A DNA stretch of 5,651 bases from Actinomycetota bacterium. Its GTDB lineage: Bacteria > Actinomycetota > Actinomycetes > Mycobacteriales > Jatrophihabitantaceae. Made by a program: the position numbers and the translations under genes. The stretch spans positions 1 through 5,651 of the forward strand of contig JAFAWL010000359.1 in NCBI GenBank assembly GCA_019241805.1, given 5' to 3'. The notes under the pieces are model-generated. The model was not told the DNA's origin. It made no database searches and saw only the letters and a program-made list of their open reading frames with translations. Of this stretch, positions 1-5,545 are shown one piece after another; position 1 is the stretch's first letter, and each line of letters begins with the position of its first letter.

Positions 1-601
1 GTACTTGCAACAGCCGCTGCGATTGGGCGCGGACGTGGTGGTGCATTCGACTACCAAGTACTTGGGTGGTCACTCCGACGTCGTCGGCGGCGCGCTCGTC
101 ATCGCCGATGCCGAACTGGCCCAGGAAATCATCTTCGCCCAGAACGCGATAGGTGCGGTCGCGGGACCCTTCGATGCGTGGCTGGTGTTGCGCGGGCTCA
201 AGACGCTCGGCGTGCGGATGGATCGGCACTGCAGCAACGCGAGTGCCGTGGCCGAGTTCCTGGTCGAGCACCCGGCCGTCGATCGCGTGTACTACCCGGG
301 CCGTCCCGAGCACCCCGGTCATAACGTGGCCGCGCGGCAGATGCGGGCCTTCGGCGGCATGGTGTCTTTCACGCTGCGCGGCGGTGGCGAGGCGGCCCTC
401 AAAGTCTGCGAGCTCGCTCAGTTGTTCACGCTGGGCGAGTCGCTGGGCGGCGTGGAATCGTTGATCGAGCATCCGGGCCGCATGACGCACGCCAGCGTCG
501 CCGGATCACCATTGGAGGTCTCGTCCGACCTGGTGCGCCTCTCGGTGGGCATCGAAGATCTCAGCGACATCCTCGCCGACCTCACCCAGGCGCTGAGCTG
601 A
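1..601 (+). CDS. metB: Cystathionine gamma-synthase, C-terminal part (5' end outside window)
   Basis: This is a PLP-dependent Cys/Met-metabolism enzyme. MetB makes cystathionine from an activated homoserine (O-succinyl- or O-acetylhomoserine) and cysteine in the transsulfuration route to methionine, in the cytosol. The reading frame is open from the left edge, so about 199 C-terminal residues are present and the N-terminal half is missing. The PLP-binding lysine is the AAG at 56-58, in the typical context HSTTKYLGGHSDVVGG. Further family signatures follow: GPFDAWLVLRGLKTL, a YPGRPEHPGH segment, FGGMVSF, and the C-terminal SLGGVESLIEHP, MTHAS and VRLSVGIEDL. About 180 residues follow the lysine, as in full-length MetB proteins, so the C-terminus is intact. 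Close relatives with the same fold (cystathionine gamma-lyase, O-succinylhomoserine sulfhydrylase) cannot be fully excluded, but the sequence most resembles mycobacterial MetB. Its last 96 bp overlap the convergent membrane-protein gene. Confidence 0.88.
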   Translation, partial: YLQQPLRLGADVVVHSTTKYLGGHSDVVGGALVIADAELAQEIIFAQNAIGAVAGPFDAWLVLRGLKTLGVRMDRHCSNASAVAEFLVEHPAVDRVYYPGRPEHPGHNVAARQMRAFGGMVSFTLRGGGEAALKVCELAQLFTLGESLGGVESLIEHPGRMTHASVAGSPLEVSSDLVRLSVGIEDLSDILADLTQALS

Positions 602-898
602 AGCCGATGACCTGAGCGAAGTGCTCGCCGCACCGGGCCGACGCCTGGTGGGCCGCCGCAGCGGTCCGGCGCTGATGGCCCGCCATAGCGGGCCGATGCC
701 GATCATCAGCCAGACGATGTTCACGGCCGACGACGGCCAGACGTGCGCGGCGGCGGTGCTCAGCGCCAGCCCGGCGGAGCCGGCGAGATTGAGCGCCAGG
801 TAGGCCGGCGACCGGCTGTCGACCCGGCCCCGTAGCAGCATCAGGTAGGCGGCCAGCAACGCGACCGCGCCGAGCCAGCCCACCACGGTCACCGTCAT
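506..898 (-). CDS. Small membrane protein, CBU_0592-like family
   Basis: This encodes a 130-residue predicted inner-membrane protein of unknown function. Three hydrophobic segments are visible: residues about 5-22 (GWLGAVALLAAYLMLL), 32-50 (AYLALNLAGSAGLALSTAAA) and 56-74 (AVNIVWLMIGIGPLW). The order and spacing (WLGA, then YxxLNLxG, then NxVWLxIG) match the short CBU_0592-like family, whose members usually end soon after the third segment, at about 80-90 residues. Here a basic, low-complexity tail of about 50 residues follows and runs 96 bp into the antisense of metB. The tail may be a fortuitous extension. The ATG is chosen because it overlaps the cyclase stop as ATGA and has GAGG (909-912) 10 nt upstream. 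A longer reading frame continues upstream, but it is only the cyclase gene read in another frame. Coupling to the cyclase suggests shared regulation. Its role is unknown. Confidence 0.72.
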   Translation of the reverse strand: MTVTVVGWLGAVALLAAYLMLLRGRVDSRSPAYLALNLAGSAGLALSTAAAHVWPSSAVNIVWLMIGIGPLWRAISAGPLRRPTRRRPGAASTSLRSSASAQRLGEVGEDVAEIFDAHREAHQVGRDLQW

Positions 899-1809
899 AT
901 GTGCGGTACCTCGGCGAACGCGCGAACAGGAAAGGTGCCGAAGTCGCGCACGCGCGGGGGCACGGCCGAGAACCGGGCGCCGCGGATCGGCAGTCGATCC
1001 AATCCGGTCATGTGCTCGACGATCGGGATGCCGGCATCGAGCAGCACCGAGTGGGCCGGTCGGGTGGTGTCGGGCACGGCGTCGATATTGACCGAGTCGA
1101 TGCCGACGAGAGCCGCCCCACGGGCGACCAACCACTCGGCGCCGCTTCGACTGAGGTATGCGGCATCCTCTGCGTACGCAGGCGTACCGAAACGTTCCGA
1201 GTCACCGGAGTGAATCAGTACTGCGTGACCGGCGACGTCGCCGATCGCCGAGAGGATCAGGTCGTCCACGCCACGAGTGGCGCTGCCGGCTATGCGGACC
1301 ACCACCGCGGGCAGGCGAACCAGCCCGGCCAGGCGCAGGTCGGCGAGATCAGGCTGACCGGCGTAGCGATGAAAGGGCGAATCGAGGTAGGTGCCGGTGT
1401 TGCCGATCAACGTAATGACGTCCATCGCGAACTCAGTGCCCGGCGCGTAGATCGAACGCGATTGCTCGCGAGTGAGGTGCGGCGTGATGGTCGGTGCCGG
1501 CAACCCCGGGTACGTCGTCATGCCGGCCGTGATGACATGGTTCAGGTCGACGATCTCGAACGGGTCGTCCGGCGCCGATGCCTCGCTCCGCTCCGCCCGC
1601 GTGCCGCGGTGGGGCTCGCGCACGATCTCGACTGCTGAGACCCGGACCTCGCCCGTCATCAACAGGCCGAGCGACTCGACGAATCGACGGCCGATCTCGT
1701 CGGATGTCGTGGTCGCGGACGGCACGTCGATCAGGAATCCGGACACCGTCATCGATCCGCCGTTGGTGAAGGTCACCTCGGCGTCGAAGCGGGCGCGATA
1801 GTCGGTCAT
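895..1809 (-). CDS. Cyclase-family (KynB-like fold) protein with extra N-terminal domain
   Basis: The protein has 304 residues. Residues about 84-300 match the cyclase family (Pfam Cyclase, which includes kynurenine formamidase KynB), usually metal-dependent amide or ester hydrolases. Visible family features are DLNHVITAGMTTYPG (88-102), the core motif NTGTYLDSPFH (137-147), GHAVLIHSGDS, VGIDSVNID, H253, and IPIVEH with E265. The standard core is HxGTHxDxPxH. Here the first and second His are Asn137 and Tyr141, while Asp143, His147, His253 and Glu265 are kept. From memory, a branch of actinobacterial cyclase proteins shares this N/Y form, so it may be a real subfamily rather than a dead enzyme. 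Residues 1-69 form a separate domain I cannot name, with a likely beta-beta-helix-beta pattern. It is joined by a linker, RAERSEASAPDD, that resembles the intergenic repeat. The ATG at 1809 is preferred; another in-frame ATG lies at 1818. Neither has a clear ribosome site. It is divergent from the LysR gene and coupled to the downstream membrane-protein gene. The substrate is unknown. Confidence 0.85.
   Translation of the reverse strand: MTDYRARFDAEVTFTNGGSMTVSGFLIDVPSATTTSDEIGRRFVESLGLLMTGEVRVSAVEIVREPHRGTRAERSEASAPDDPFEIVDLNHVITAGMTTYPGLPAPTITPHLTREQSRSIYAPGTEFAMDVITLIGNTGTYLDSPFHRYAGQPDLADLRLAGLVRLPAVVVRIAGSATRGVDDLILSAIGDVAGHAVLIHSGDSERFGTPAYAEDAAYLSRSGAEWLVARGAALVGIDSVNIDAVPDTTRPAHSVLLDAGIPIVEHMTGLDRLPIRGARFSAVPPRVRDFGTFPVRAFAEVPHI
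1561..1596 (-). repeat. Copy of the intergenic repeat inside the cyclase linker codons
   Basis: On the minus strand the codons for residues 72-83 (AERSEASAPDDP) contain GAGCGGAGCGAGGCATCG. This aligns without gaps to GAGCGGCGCGACGCACCG in the tandem array downstream of lysR, with 15 of 18 bases the same. Translated in the corresponding frame, the array reads SERRDAPNDQ, which parallels AERSEASAPDDP apart from two extra residues. The segment falls exactly between the N-terminal domain and the cyclase domain. The base match is seen directly. Common origin as one dispersed repeat family is inferred, and chance similarity in G+C-rich DNA is possible. Confidence 0.45.
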
Positions 1810-1881
1810 GTAGATCATTCTGGGGGCCGACCGACCCAAAGAGAATTGCATTAACTGCGTCACGGAGTGAAGCTGTACTTT
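1810..1881. promoter_or_regulatory. Divergent promoter region between cyclase and lysR
   Basis: This 72-bp gap separates the two divergent start codons and must hold promoters for both. Its most A/T-rich stretch is 1841-1856 (GAGAATTGCATTAACT), which stands out against the G+C-rich surroundings and is the likely melting region. No convincing -35/-10 pair could be assigned on either strand. For lysR, TACTTT at 1876-1881 lies directly before the ATG and could only be a -10 if the transcript began inside the gene. The gap fits the usual arrangement in which a LysR regulator represses itself and activates the divergent gene. Confidence 0.55.
1854..1876. promoter_or_regulatory. Candidate LysR operator: 23-bp imperfect palindrome
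   Basis: The arms are ACTGCGTCAC (1854-1863) and GTGAAGCTGT (1867-1876) around the centre GGA. Eight of ten arm positions pair, including an unbroken TCAC/GTGA core. LysR-type proteins bind dyads often described as T-N11-A. Here the corresponding positions, 1859 and 1871, are G and A, so the canonical form is only half met. The site covers the alternative GTG start of lysR at 1867, which favours the ATG at 1882. A palindrome next to its own regulator gene is suggestive, but there is no direct proof of binding. Confidence 0.4.
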
Positions 1882-2790
1882 ATGCAGGTCGATCCCCGGC
1901 GGTTGCTCGTGCTGCGCGCAGTCGACGTGCACGGCAGCGTCGTCGGGGCGGCGACCGCATTGCGCGTGTCGCCGTCGGCGGTGTCGCAGCAACTGGCGTT
2001 GCTCGAACGCGAGACCGGGGTGGCGTTGATCGACCGCGCCCGGCGCGGCGGTCAGCGGCCGCTCGAGTTCACGGTCGCCGGGCGCCGCCTGATCGCCCAC
2101 GCCGATCGGATGCACGAGGTGCTCGACGACGCCGCCGGCGAGCTGGCGACAATGCTCGTCGAGGTGACCGGGCCTGTGACGATCTCCGCCTTCTTCACGG
2201 TGTTGCGGTCGTTCGTGGCGGAGGCGCTGGCTGATCTCGCCGAGAGCCGGCCGGGACTGCGGCCCCGGATCGAGGCGATCGACGAGTCCGGCGCCGCCGA
2301 GGAGGTGCAGTCCGGCGCGATCGACATCGCGGTGGTCGAGGACGACGCCCATCGCCCGCGCCGCGTGCCGCGCGGGCTGCGCTACGAACCGCTGATGGAC
2401 GACCCGTTCCGGGTGGCCGTCCCGATCGACTGGCCGGACTTCGACACGCTGGCCGACATCGCCGATCGTCCATGGGTCGACGGGCCGGCTGGTTCCGCCG
2501 TCGGTCAGACCCTGGGTCGGCTGCGGCGCGAAACCGGACTCGCCTTTCCTGCGGCCCATTCGTGCCTGGAGTTCACTGCGGGCCTGGCAATCGTCGGTGC
2601 CGGTATCGCCGCAGCATTCGTCCCTGAGATGGCGCTCGCGGCGGCACCGCCCCCGGCCGGGGTACGGATCCAAGCACCGCCCGGCATCGGCTCGCGGCGC
2701 CTGGGCATGATCTATCGCCGGTCGCGGAACGAGCCGACGCCGGCTGTGCGGGCCGTGCTTGACGCCCTGCGCCGGGCCGTCAACCGATGA
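1882..2790 (+). CDS. LysR-family transcriptional regulator
   Basis: The protein has 302 residues, the usual LysR length. The N-terminal winged helix-turn-helix spans about residues 5-65. RLLVLRAVDVHGSVVGAATAL leads into VSPSAVSQQLALLERETGVALIDR, the typical recognition helix and following strand, and the FTVAGRRLIAHADR segment starts the linker helix. Residues about 93-295 form the periplasmic-binding-protein-like effector domain: TGPVTISAF, SGAIDIAVVEDD, YEPLMDDPFRVAV, and GLAIVGAGIAAAFVPEMAL. The ATG at 1882 gives the usual short lead before the DNA-binding domain. A GGAG sits 14 nt upstream, which is rather far. A GTG at 1867 would add five residues but has no good ribosome site and lies inside the candidate operator. 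The gene is divergent from the cyclase pair, its probable target. The inducer is unknown. Its stop codon lies inside the first unit of the tandem repeat array. Confidence 0.92.
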   Translation: MQVDPRRLLVLRAVDVHGSVVGAATALRVSPSAVSQQLALLERETGVALIDRARRGGQRPLEFTVAGRRLIAHADRMHEVLDDAAGELATMLVEVTGPVTISAFFTVLRSFVAEALADLAESRPGLRPRIEAIDESGAAEEVQSGAIDIAVVEDDAHRPRRVPRGLRYEPLMDDPFRVAVPIDWPDFDTLADIADRPWVDGPAGSAVGQTLGRLRRETGLAFPAAHSCLEFTAGLAIVGAGIAAAFVPEMALAAAPPPAGVRIQAPPGIGSRRLGMIYRRSRNEPTPAVRAVLDALRRAVNR

Positions 2791-2952
2791 TCAATCGGGC
2801 TCTCGTCACTCGCTGGTCGTTCCGTTGGGTGTCGTTCGCTGGTCGTTCCGTTGGGCGTTACTCGCTGATCATTCGGTGTGTCGCGCCGCTCACTGATCAT
2901 TCGGTGCGTCGCGCCGCTCGCTGATCATTCGGTTCGCGTCGCCCGCTGACGG
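2785..2952. repeat. Tandem array of six and a half degenerate 25-28 bp repeats
   Basis: Units begin at 2785, 2811, 2837, 2863, 2891 and 2919, with a partial unit at 2944, giving periods of 26, 26, 26, 28, 28 and 25. The shared core is CGCTGRTCRTTCSGT. Two subtypes occur: units 2811 and 2837 carry GGTCGTTCCGTTGGG, while units 2863, 2891 and 2919 carry GATCATTCGGT, and the first two of these end in TCGCGCCGCT. The first unit is the most diverged and includes the last Arg codon and stop of lysR. Periods that are mostly not multiples of three argue against a repeat protein. The array fills the gap between the convergent lysR and GNAT genes. It could serve as a transcription barrier or protein-binding array, or be a spreading repeat. 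No unit carries a run of T typical of a terminator. Confidence 0.8.
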
Positions 2953-2964
2953 CCCAAGCTCCAT

Positions 2965-3414
2965 TCACCCCGCCGGCGCAACCCACCGCCACATCCGGCG
3001 ATGCGGAATCGACCGCTGCCGAAACGACTCGCCCTCAGCGGTGAACCCGGCGCGGGCGTAGAACCCCAAGGCCGACTCGCGGGCATTACACCAGAGGATG
3101 CCCCCGCCCCGGGGTGCGATGTAACCGACCACGGCTTCCAACACGGCGGCGCCCGCGCCCTGTCCGCGCACGTCCGCCCGAGTAGCCATTTGGCGTAGAT
3201 GCCAGCCCGGGCGCCGATCCGGATCTCGCGGCCATGGTTCGGGACAGATGAAGCAGGTGCTCGCGACGTTGCCGGCGGGGTCGAGCACCGCGAAGTGCAC
3301 GGCACCCGCGAGGTCGTCACCGGGCAGCTCATCGGCCGCGGACAGGTGCGGACGCAGCACCGAGCGGCGCAGCTCGCGGGTGAGGTACCCGTCGACGATG
3401 CCCGCGGTGGGCAT
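2965..3414 (-). CDS. GNAT-family N-acetyltransferase
   Basis: The protein has 149 residues, a normal length for a single GNAT domain that transfers an acetyl group from acetyl-CoA to an amine on an unknown substrate. The acetyl-CoA binding motif A is clear: HLRQMATRADVRGQGAG at residues 72-88, with R83-x-x-G86-x-G88. It is followed by the helix AAVLEAVVGYIA and then by motif B, ARESALGFYARAGF (111-124), which is typical of the family. AVHFAVLDPAGNVASTCFICPEPW (38-61) supplies the central strands. The ATG at 3414 shares one base with the VWA stop (TGATG), indicating coupled translation by re-initiation. An in-frame upstream extension to 3603 is only the VWA gene read in another frame and was not used. 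Co-transcription with a VWA protein is the only clue to its role. It might modify that protein or a shared partner, but this is speculative. Confidence 0.87.
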   Translation of the reverse strand: MPTAGIVDGYLTRELRRSVLRPHLSAADELPGDDLAGAVHFAVLDPAGNVASTCFICPEPWPRDPDRRPGWHLRQMATRADVRGQGAGAAVLEAVVGYIAPRGGGILWCNARESALGFYARAGFTAEGESFRQRSIPHRRMWRWVAPAG

Positions 3415-5372
3415 CACCCGGCGCGCCGGCGCCGGCCGGATCGAGTCCGCAGGTAGTCCGAAACCACGAATTCGCCTAGCGCACCCACCTTGGGCAAGAA
3501 CAACCGACCACCGTTTCGGCGGCTCAGCTCTTGCATGAACGCAACCAGGCGGGGCTCGTCGTCCAGCATGAACACATTGATGGTGGCGCCGCGTCGAGTG
3601 CATCGCTCGACCTCGGCCAAGGTGGCCGCGATCGTCTCGCGAGTGGGCGGCCAGGCGAAATCGGCGAACCCGTCGGCGGCTAGATGCGCAGTCGGCTCAC
3701 CATCTGTGATCACCAGGATCACCGGTTCCGAGCCGCGATGCTTGTCGAGGTGGCGACGGGCCAACATCAACCCGTGTTGCAGGTTCGTGCCCTGCACGCG
3801 ATCCCAGTCGTGGTTGATCAGAGTCCGCGGCGTCATGACGCGTGCATAGTCGGAGAACCCGATGATCTCGATGGCGTCCTGCGGGTACTTGGTGGTCACC
3901 AGGGAATGCAGGGCCATAGCAGTGGTCTTCGCCTCGCCCCAGGTGCCGCGAAGCTCCATCGAGTACGACATGTCGACCAGCAGGGCCACCGCGGCGGAGC
4001 TGCGCCGTTCGGTCTCGACGACCTCGAAGTCCTCGGGCGCGAACTGAATTTGTCCGTCCGTTGCGCGCGTGCGCAAAACGGCGTTGCGCACGGTGCGCAC
4101 GACGTCCAGGGGCTGCTCGTCGCCGAACTCCCATTCGCGACTGGCGCCGGTGACTTCGCCGGCGGCACCGGCGTCGCGCACGTCATGCTCGCCTCGCCCT
4201 TGCGATTCCAAGGTCGCGAAGACACGTCTAAGCGCCGTGCTGCCCAGGCGACGCATGGCGCGGGGCGTGAGTTGCAGTCCGTCGGAGCCCCGTTCGAGGT
4301 AGCCCTGCCGCTGCAGTTCGCGCTCGATCCGGCGCAGCTGTTCCAGGTCGTCGACCGCACGCCGGCCGAGCGCGCGCTCGACCAATTCGTCATCGATGTC
4401 GTCCAGGCTGGCGCCGGGGTAATCCTGGCCGGCCAGCTCGGAGAGCTGATCGAGATCCGCCAGCTCGGCCAGGGCGCCGGTGGCGTCCGAGTAGCCGAGC
4501 GACTGGTCGCCGTCCATTCTCTCGCGACCACCCCATTGCAGATCGGGACGGGCCGAGCGCAATCCCTGTTGCAGCCGGGACATCTCGTCGGCCAAGCCGG
4601 CGTCGGAGAGCGCTTGATCCATCAGCGAGGCCAGCTCCGCGCGCTGTTCGGGCGAGAGCGAATTCATCAGCCGTTGCGCCGCGGCGGAACGGCGCGCCAA
4701 AGAGTCGATCAACTCGTCGAGGTTGCTCGGCTGCTCTGGGAAGAAGTCGCCGTACTGCTGCATGAACTGGTCGAAGTGCTCCTGCGTGTGCTCGCCCCGG
4801 GCGTCGGCGTCGAGCATCTCGTTCAGCGCGTGCATCATGTCTCGGATGCGCTGCATGTCCTGCGCGTCGGCGTTCTGCAACGCGTTGCGGAGGCCGGCGA
4901 ACTGAGCGTCAAGAACCTCGTCACGAAGCAGATCTTTGATCTGGTCGTACTTCTGACGGGCCTCGTCCGAGCGCCACTGATAATCCGACAACTGACGCAC
5001 GGCCCGCGCCGTGTCTTCGGGTAGCGCGTCTAGCTCGGCCTCGGCCAGGCGAGCCGAATCCGCCGGATCAGGAAACAGCGCGTTGCGTTCGGCTTGCACG
5101 GCTTCTTCGAGCAGCTCGCGGACCTGCTCGAGCGTGCCGTCCAATCGGTTTTCCCGCCGCATTTGCCGCGCGCGCTGTCTTGCCCGCTGGCGCAGCGCGT
5201 CAAGGCCGTTGCGCCCGTTGGTTCCGGCGCGCAGCAATCGGTTGAGCGCATTGCGAGGGGACGTGCCGGACAGCACGTCGTCGCCGAGTTCGTCGAGCGC
5301 GCGTCGGATGTCGAACGGCGACTCCAGCGGATCCGGACCGCCGTGCCACGGGCCATACCTGAATGGACTCAT
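3414..5372 (-). CDS. VWA-domain protein, similar to M. tuberculosis Rv0959
   Basis: The protein has 652 residues and no signal peptide or membrane segment, so it is probably cytosolic. Residues about 1-400 are highly charged and mostly helical, with likely coiled-coil stretches (for example RQRARQRARQMRRENRLDGT at 61-80 and LEQVRELLEEA from 81). Residues about 460-640 form a C-terminal von Willebrand A domain with a complete metal-ion-dependent adhesion site: DMSYS (467-471), Thr529 in GTNLQHG, and Asp557 in VITDGEP. Length, architecture and many segments resemble Rv0959, which in M. tuberculosis lies next to the magnesium-chelatase-like AAA+ gene Rv0958. Such MoxR-type AAA+/VWA pairs (for example NorQ/NorD, CbbQ/CbbO) act as chaperones that remodel a target or help insert metal. 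No AAA+ gene is visible here. The ATG at 5372 has GGAG (5381-5384) 8 nt upstream and overlaps the stop of a small ORF as ATGA. It is coupled to the downstream GNAT gene. Confidence 0.9.
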   Translation of the reverse strand: MSPFRYGPWHGGPDPLESPFDIRRALDELGDDVLSGTSPRNALNRLLRAGTNGRNGLDALRQRARQRARQMRRENRLDGTLEQVRELLEEAVQAERNALFPDPADSARLAEAELDALPEDTARAVRQLSDYQWRSDEARQKYDQIKDLLRDEVLDAQFAGLRNALQNADAQDMQRIRDMMHALNEMLDADARGEHTQEHFDQFMQQYGDFFPEQPSNLDELIDSLARRSAAAQRLMNSLSPEQRAELASLMDQALSDAGLADEMSRLQQGLRSARPDLQWGGRERMDGDQSLGYSDATGALAELADLDQLSELAGQDYPGASLDDIDDELVERALGRRAVDDLEQLRRIERELQRQGYLERGSDGLQLTPRAMRRLGSTALRRVFATLESQGRGEHDVRDAGAAGEVTGASREWEFGDEQPLDVVRTVRNAVLRTRATDGQIQFAPEDFEVVETERRSSAAVALLVDMSYSMELRGTWGEAKTTAMALHSLVTTKYPQDAIEIIGFSDYARVMTPRTLINHDWDRVQGTNLQHGLMLARRHLDKHRGSEPVILVITDGEPTAHLAADGFADFAWPPTRETIAATLAEVERCTRRGATINVFMLDDEPRLVAFMQELSRRNGGRLFLPKVGALGEFVVSDYLRTRSGRRRRAG

Positions 5373-5497
5373 GCGGCGATCTCCATACGGCTGAACGCCC
5401 GGATCGCGACATGCGTCCGCATCAGTTGGGCGCGGTCGCTCTGAGCGTGCTCGCGCTGGGCGCGGTCGCGATGGGCGTCCAGAAAGAACCGGACCAT
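5369..5497 (-). CDS. Possible small protein (42 residues) translationally coupled to the VWA gene
   Basis: A short open frame ends in TGA overlapping the VWA start as ATGA. It encodes 42 residues from the ATG at 5497, or 45 from an in-frame GTG at 5506, which has AAGG four bases upstream. An in-frame stop lies directly before that GTG. The peptide is highly charged, contains no Cys, and is probably helical. It contains DRAQ twice, ten residues apart, from a 13-bp direct repeat (5427-5439 and 5457-5469). About 83 percent of third positions are G or C, in keeping with real genes here. I do not recognise the family. It may be a real small partner protein, or only a leader ORF that delivers ribosomes to the VWA gene. 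A competing plus-strand frame at 5411-5593 begins with a hydrophobic stretch but lacks this operon fit. Confidence 0.45.
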   Translation of the reverse strand: MVRFFLDAHRDRAQREHAQSDRAQLMRTHVAIRAFSRMEIAA

Positions 5498-5539
5498 GCG
5501 GGTCACTCAGCCTTCATTGGGGGACAGGCCAATAAAAGG

Positions 5540-5545
5540 AGCCTA
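5540..5545 (-). promoter_or_regulatory. Putative -10 element (TAGGCT) for the VWA operon
   Basis: Read on the minus strand, TAGGCT matches the TANNNT -10 pattern common in actinobacterial housekeeping promoters. A start about 7 bases downstream would give a leader of roughly 25-35 nt to the GTG or ATG of the small ORF. No recognisable -35 hexamer lies 17-18 bp upstream (the bases there are G+C-rich), so this is a weak assignment. Confidence 0.33.

Noticed and set aside
901..1638. 245-residue plus-strand open frame
   Set aside because: It is antisense to the cyclase gene. It has no recognisable domain and a composition typical of shadow frames.
1810..2673. Minus-strand open frame extending the cyclase upstream across the lysR gene (592 residues in total)
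   Set aside because: The upstream part is antisense to a clear LysR protein and is low-complexity, rich in Arg, His and Gly. The cyclase homology and the intergenic gap support a start at 1809.
2712..2900. 62-residue minus-strand frame across the repeat array
   Set aside because: Repeat periods of 26 and 28 change the frame at each unit, so no repeat protein is encoded. The frame also runs into the antisense of lysR.
2785..2952. CRISPR array
   Set aside because: The repeats are contiguous and degenerate, with no unique spacers of constant length, and no cas genes are present.
3415..3603. N-terminal extension of the GNAT protein
   Set aside because: The extra residues are the VWA gene read in another frame. 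The TGATG junction and the normal GNAT length support the start at 3414.
4061..4099. Cluster of TGCGCA palindromes (TTGCGC-GCGT-GCGCAA and two TGCGCA)
   Set aside because: They fall inside VWA codons for a run of Val, Arg and Thr residues (VRTVRNAVLRTRA), so codon use explains them. No promoter context is present.
3684..5024. 446-residue plus-strand open frame
   Set aside because: It lies wholly antisense to the VWA gene, whose MIDAS motif and domain order are unambiguous. Long antisense frames are expected in G+C-rich coding DNA.
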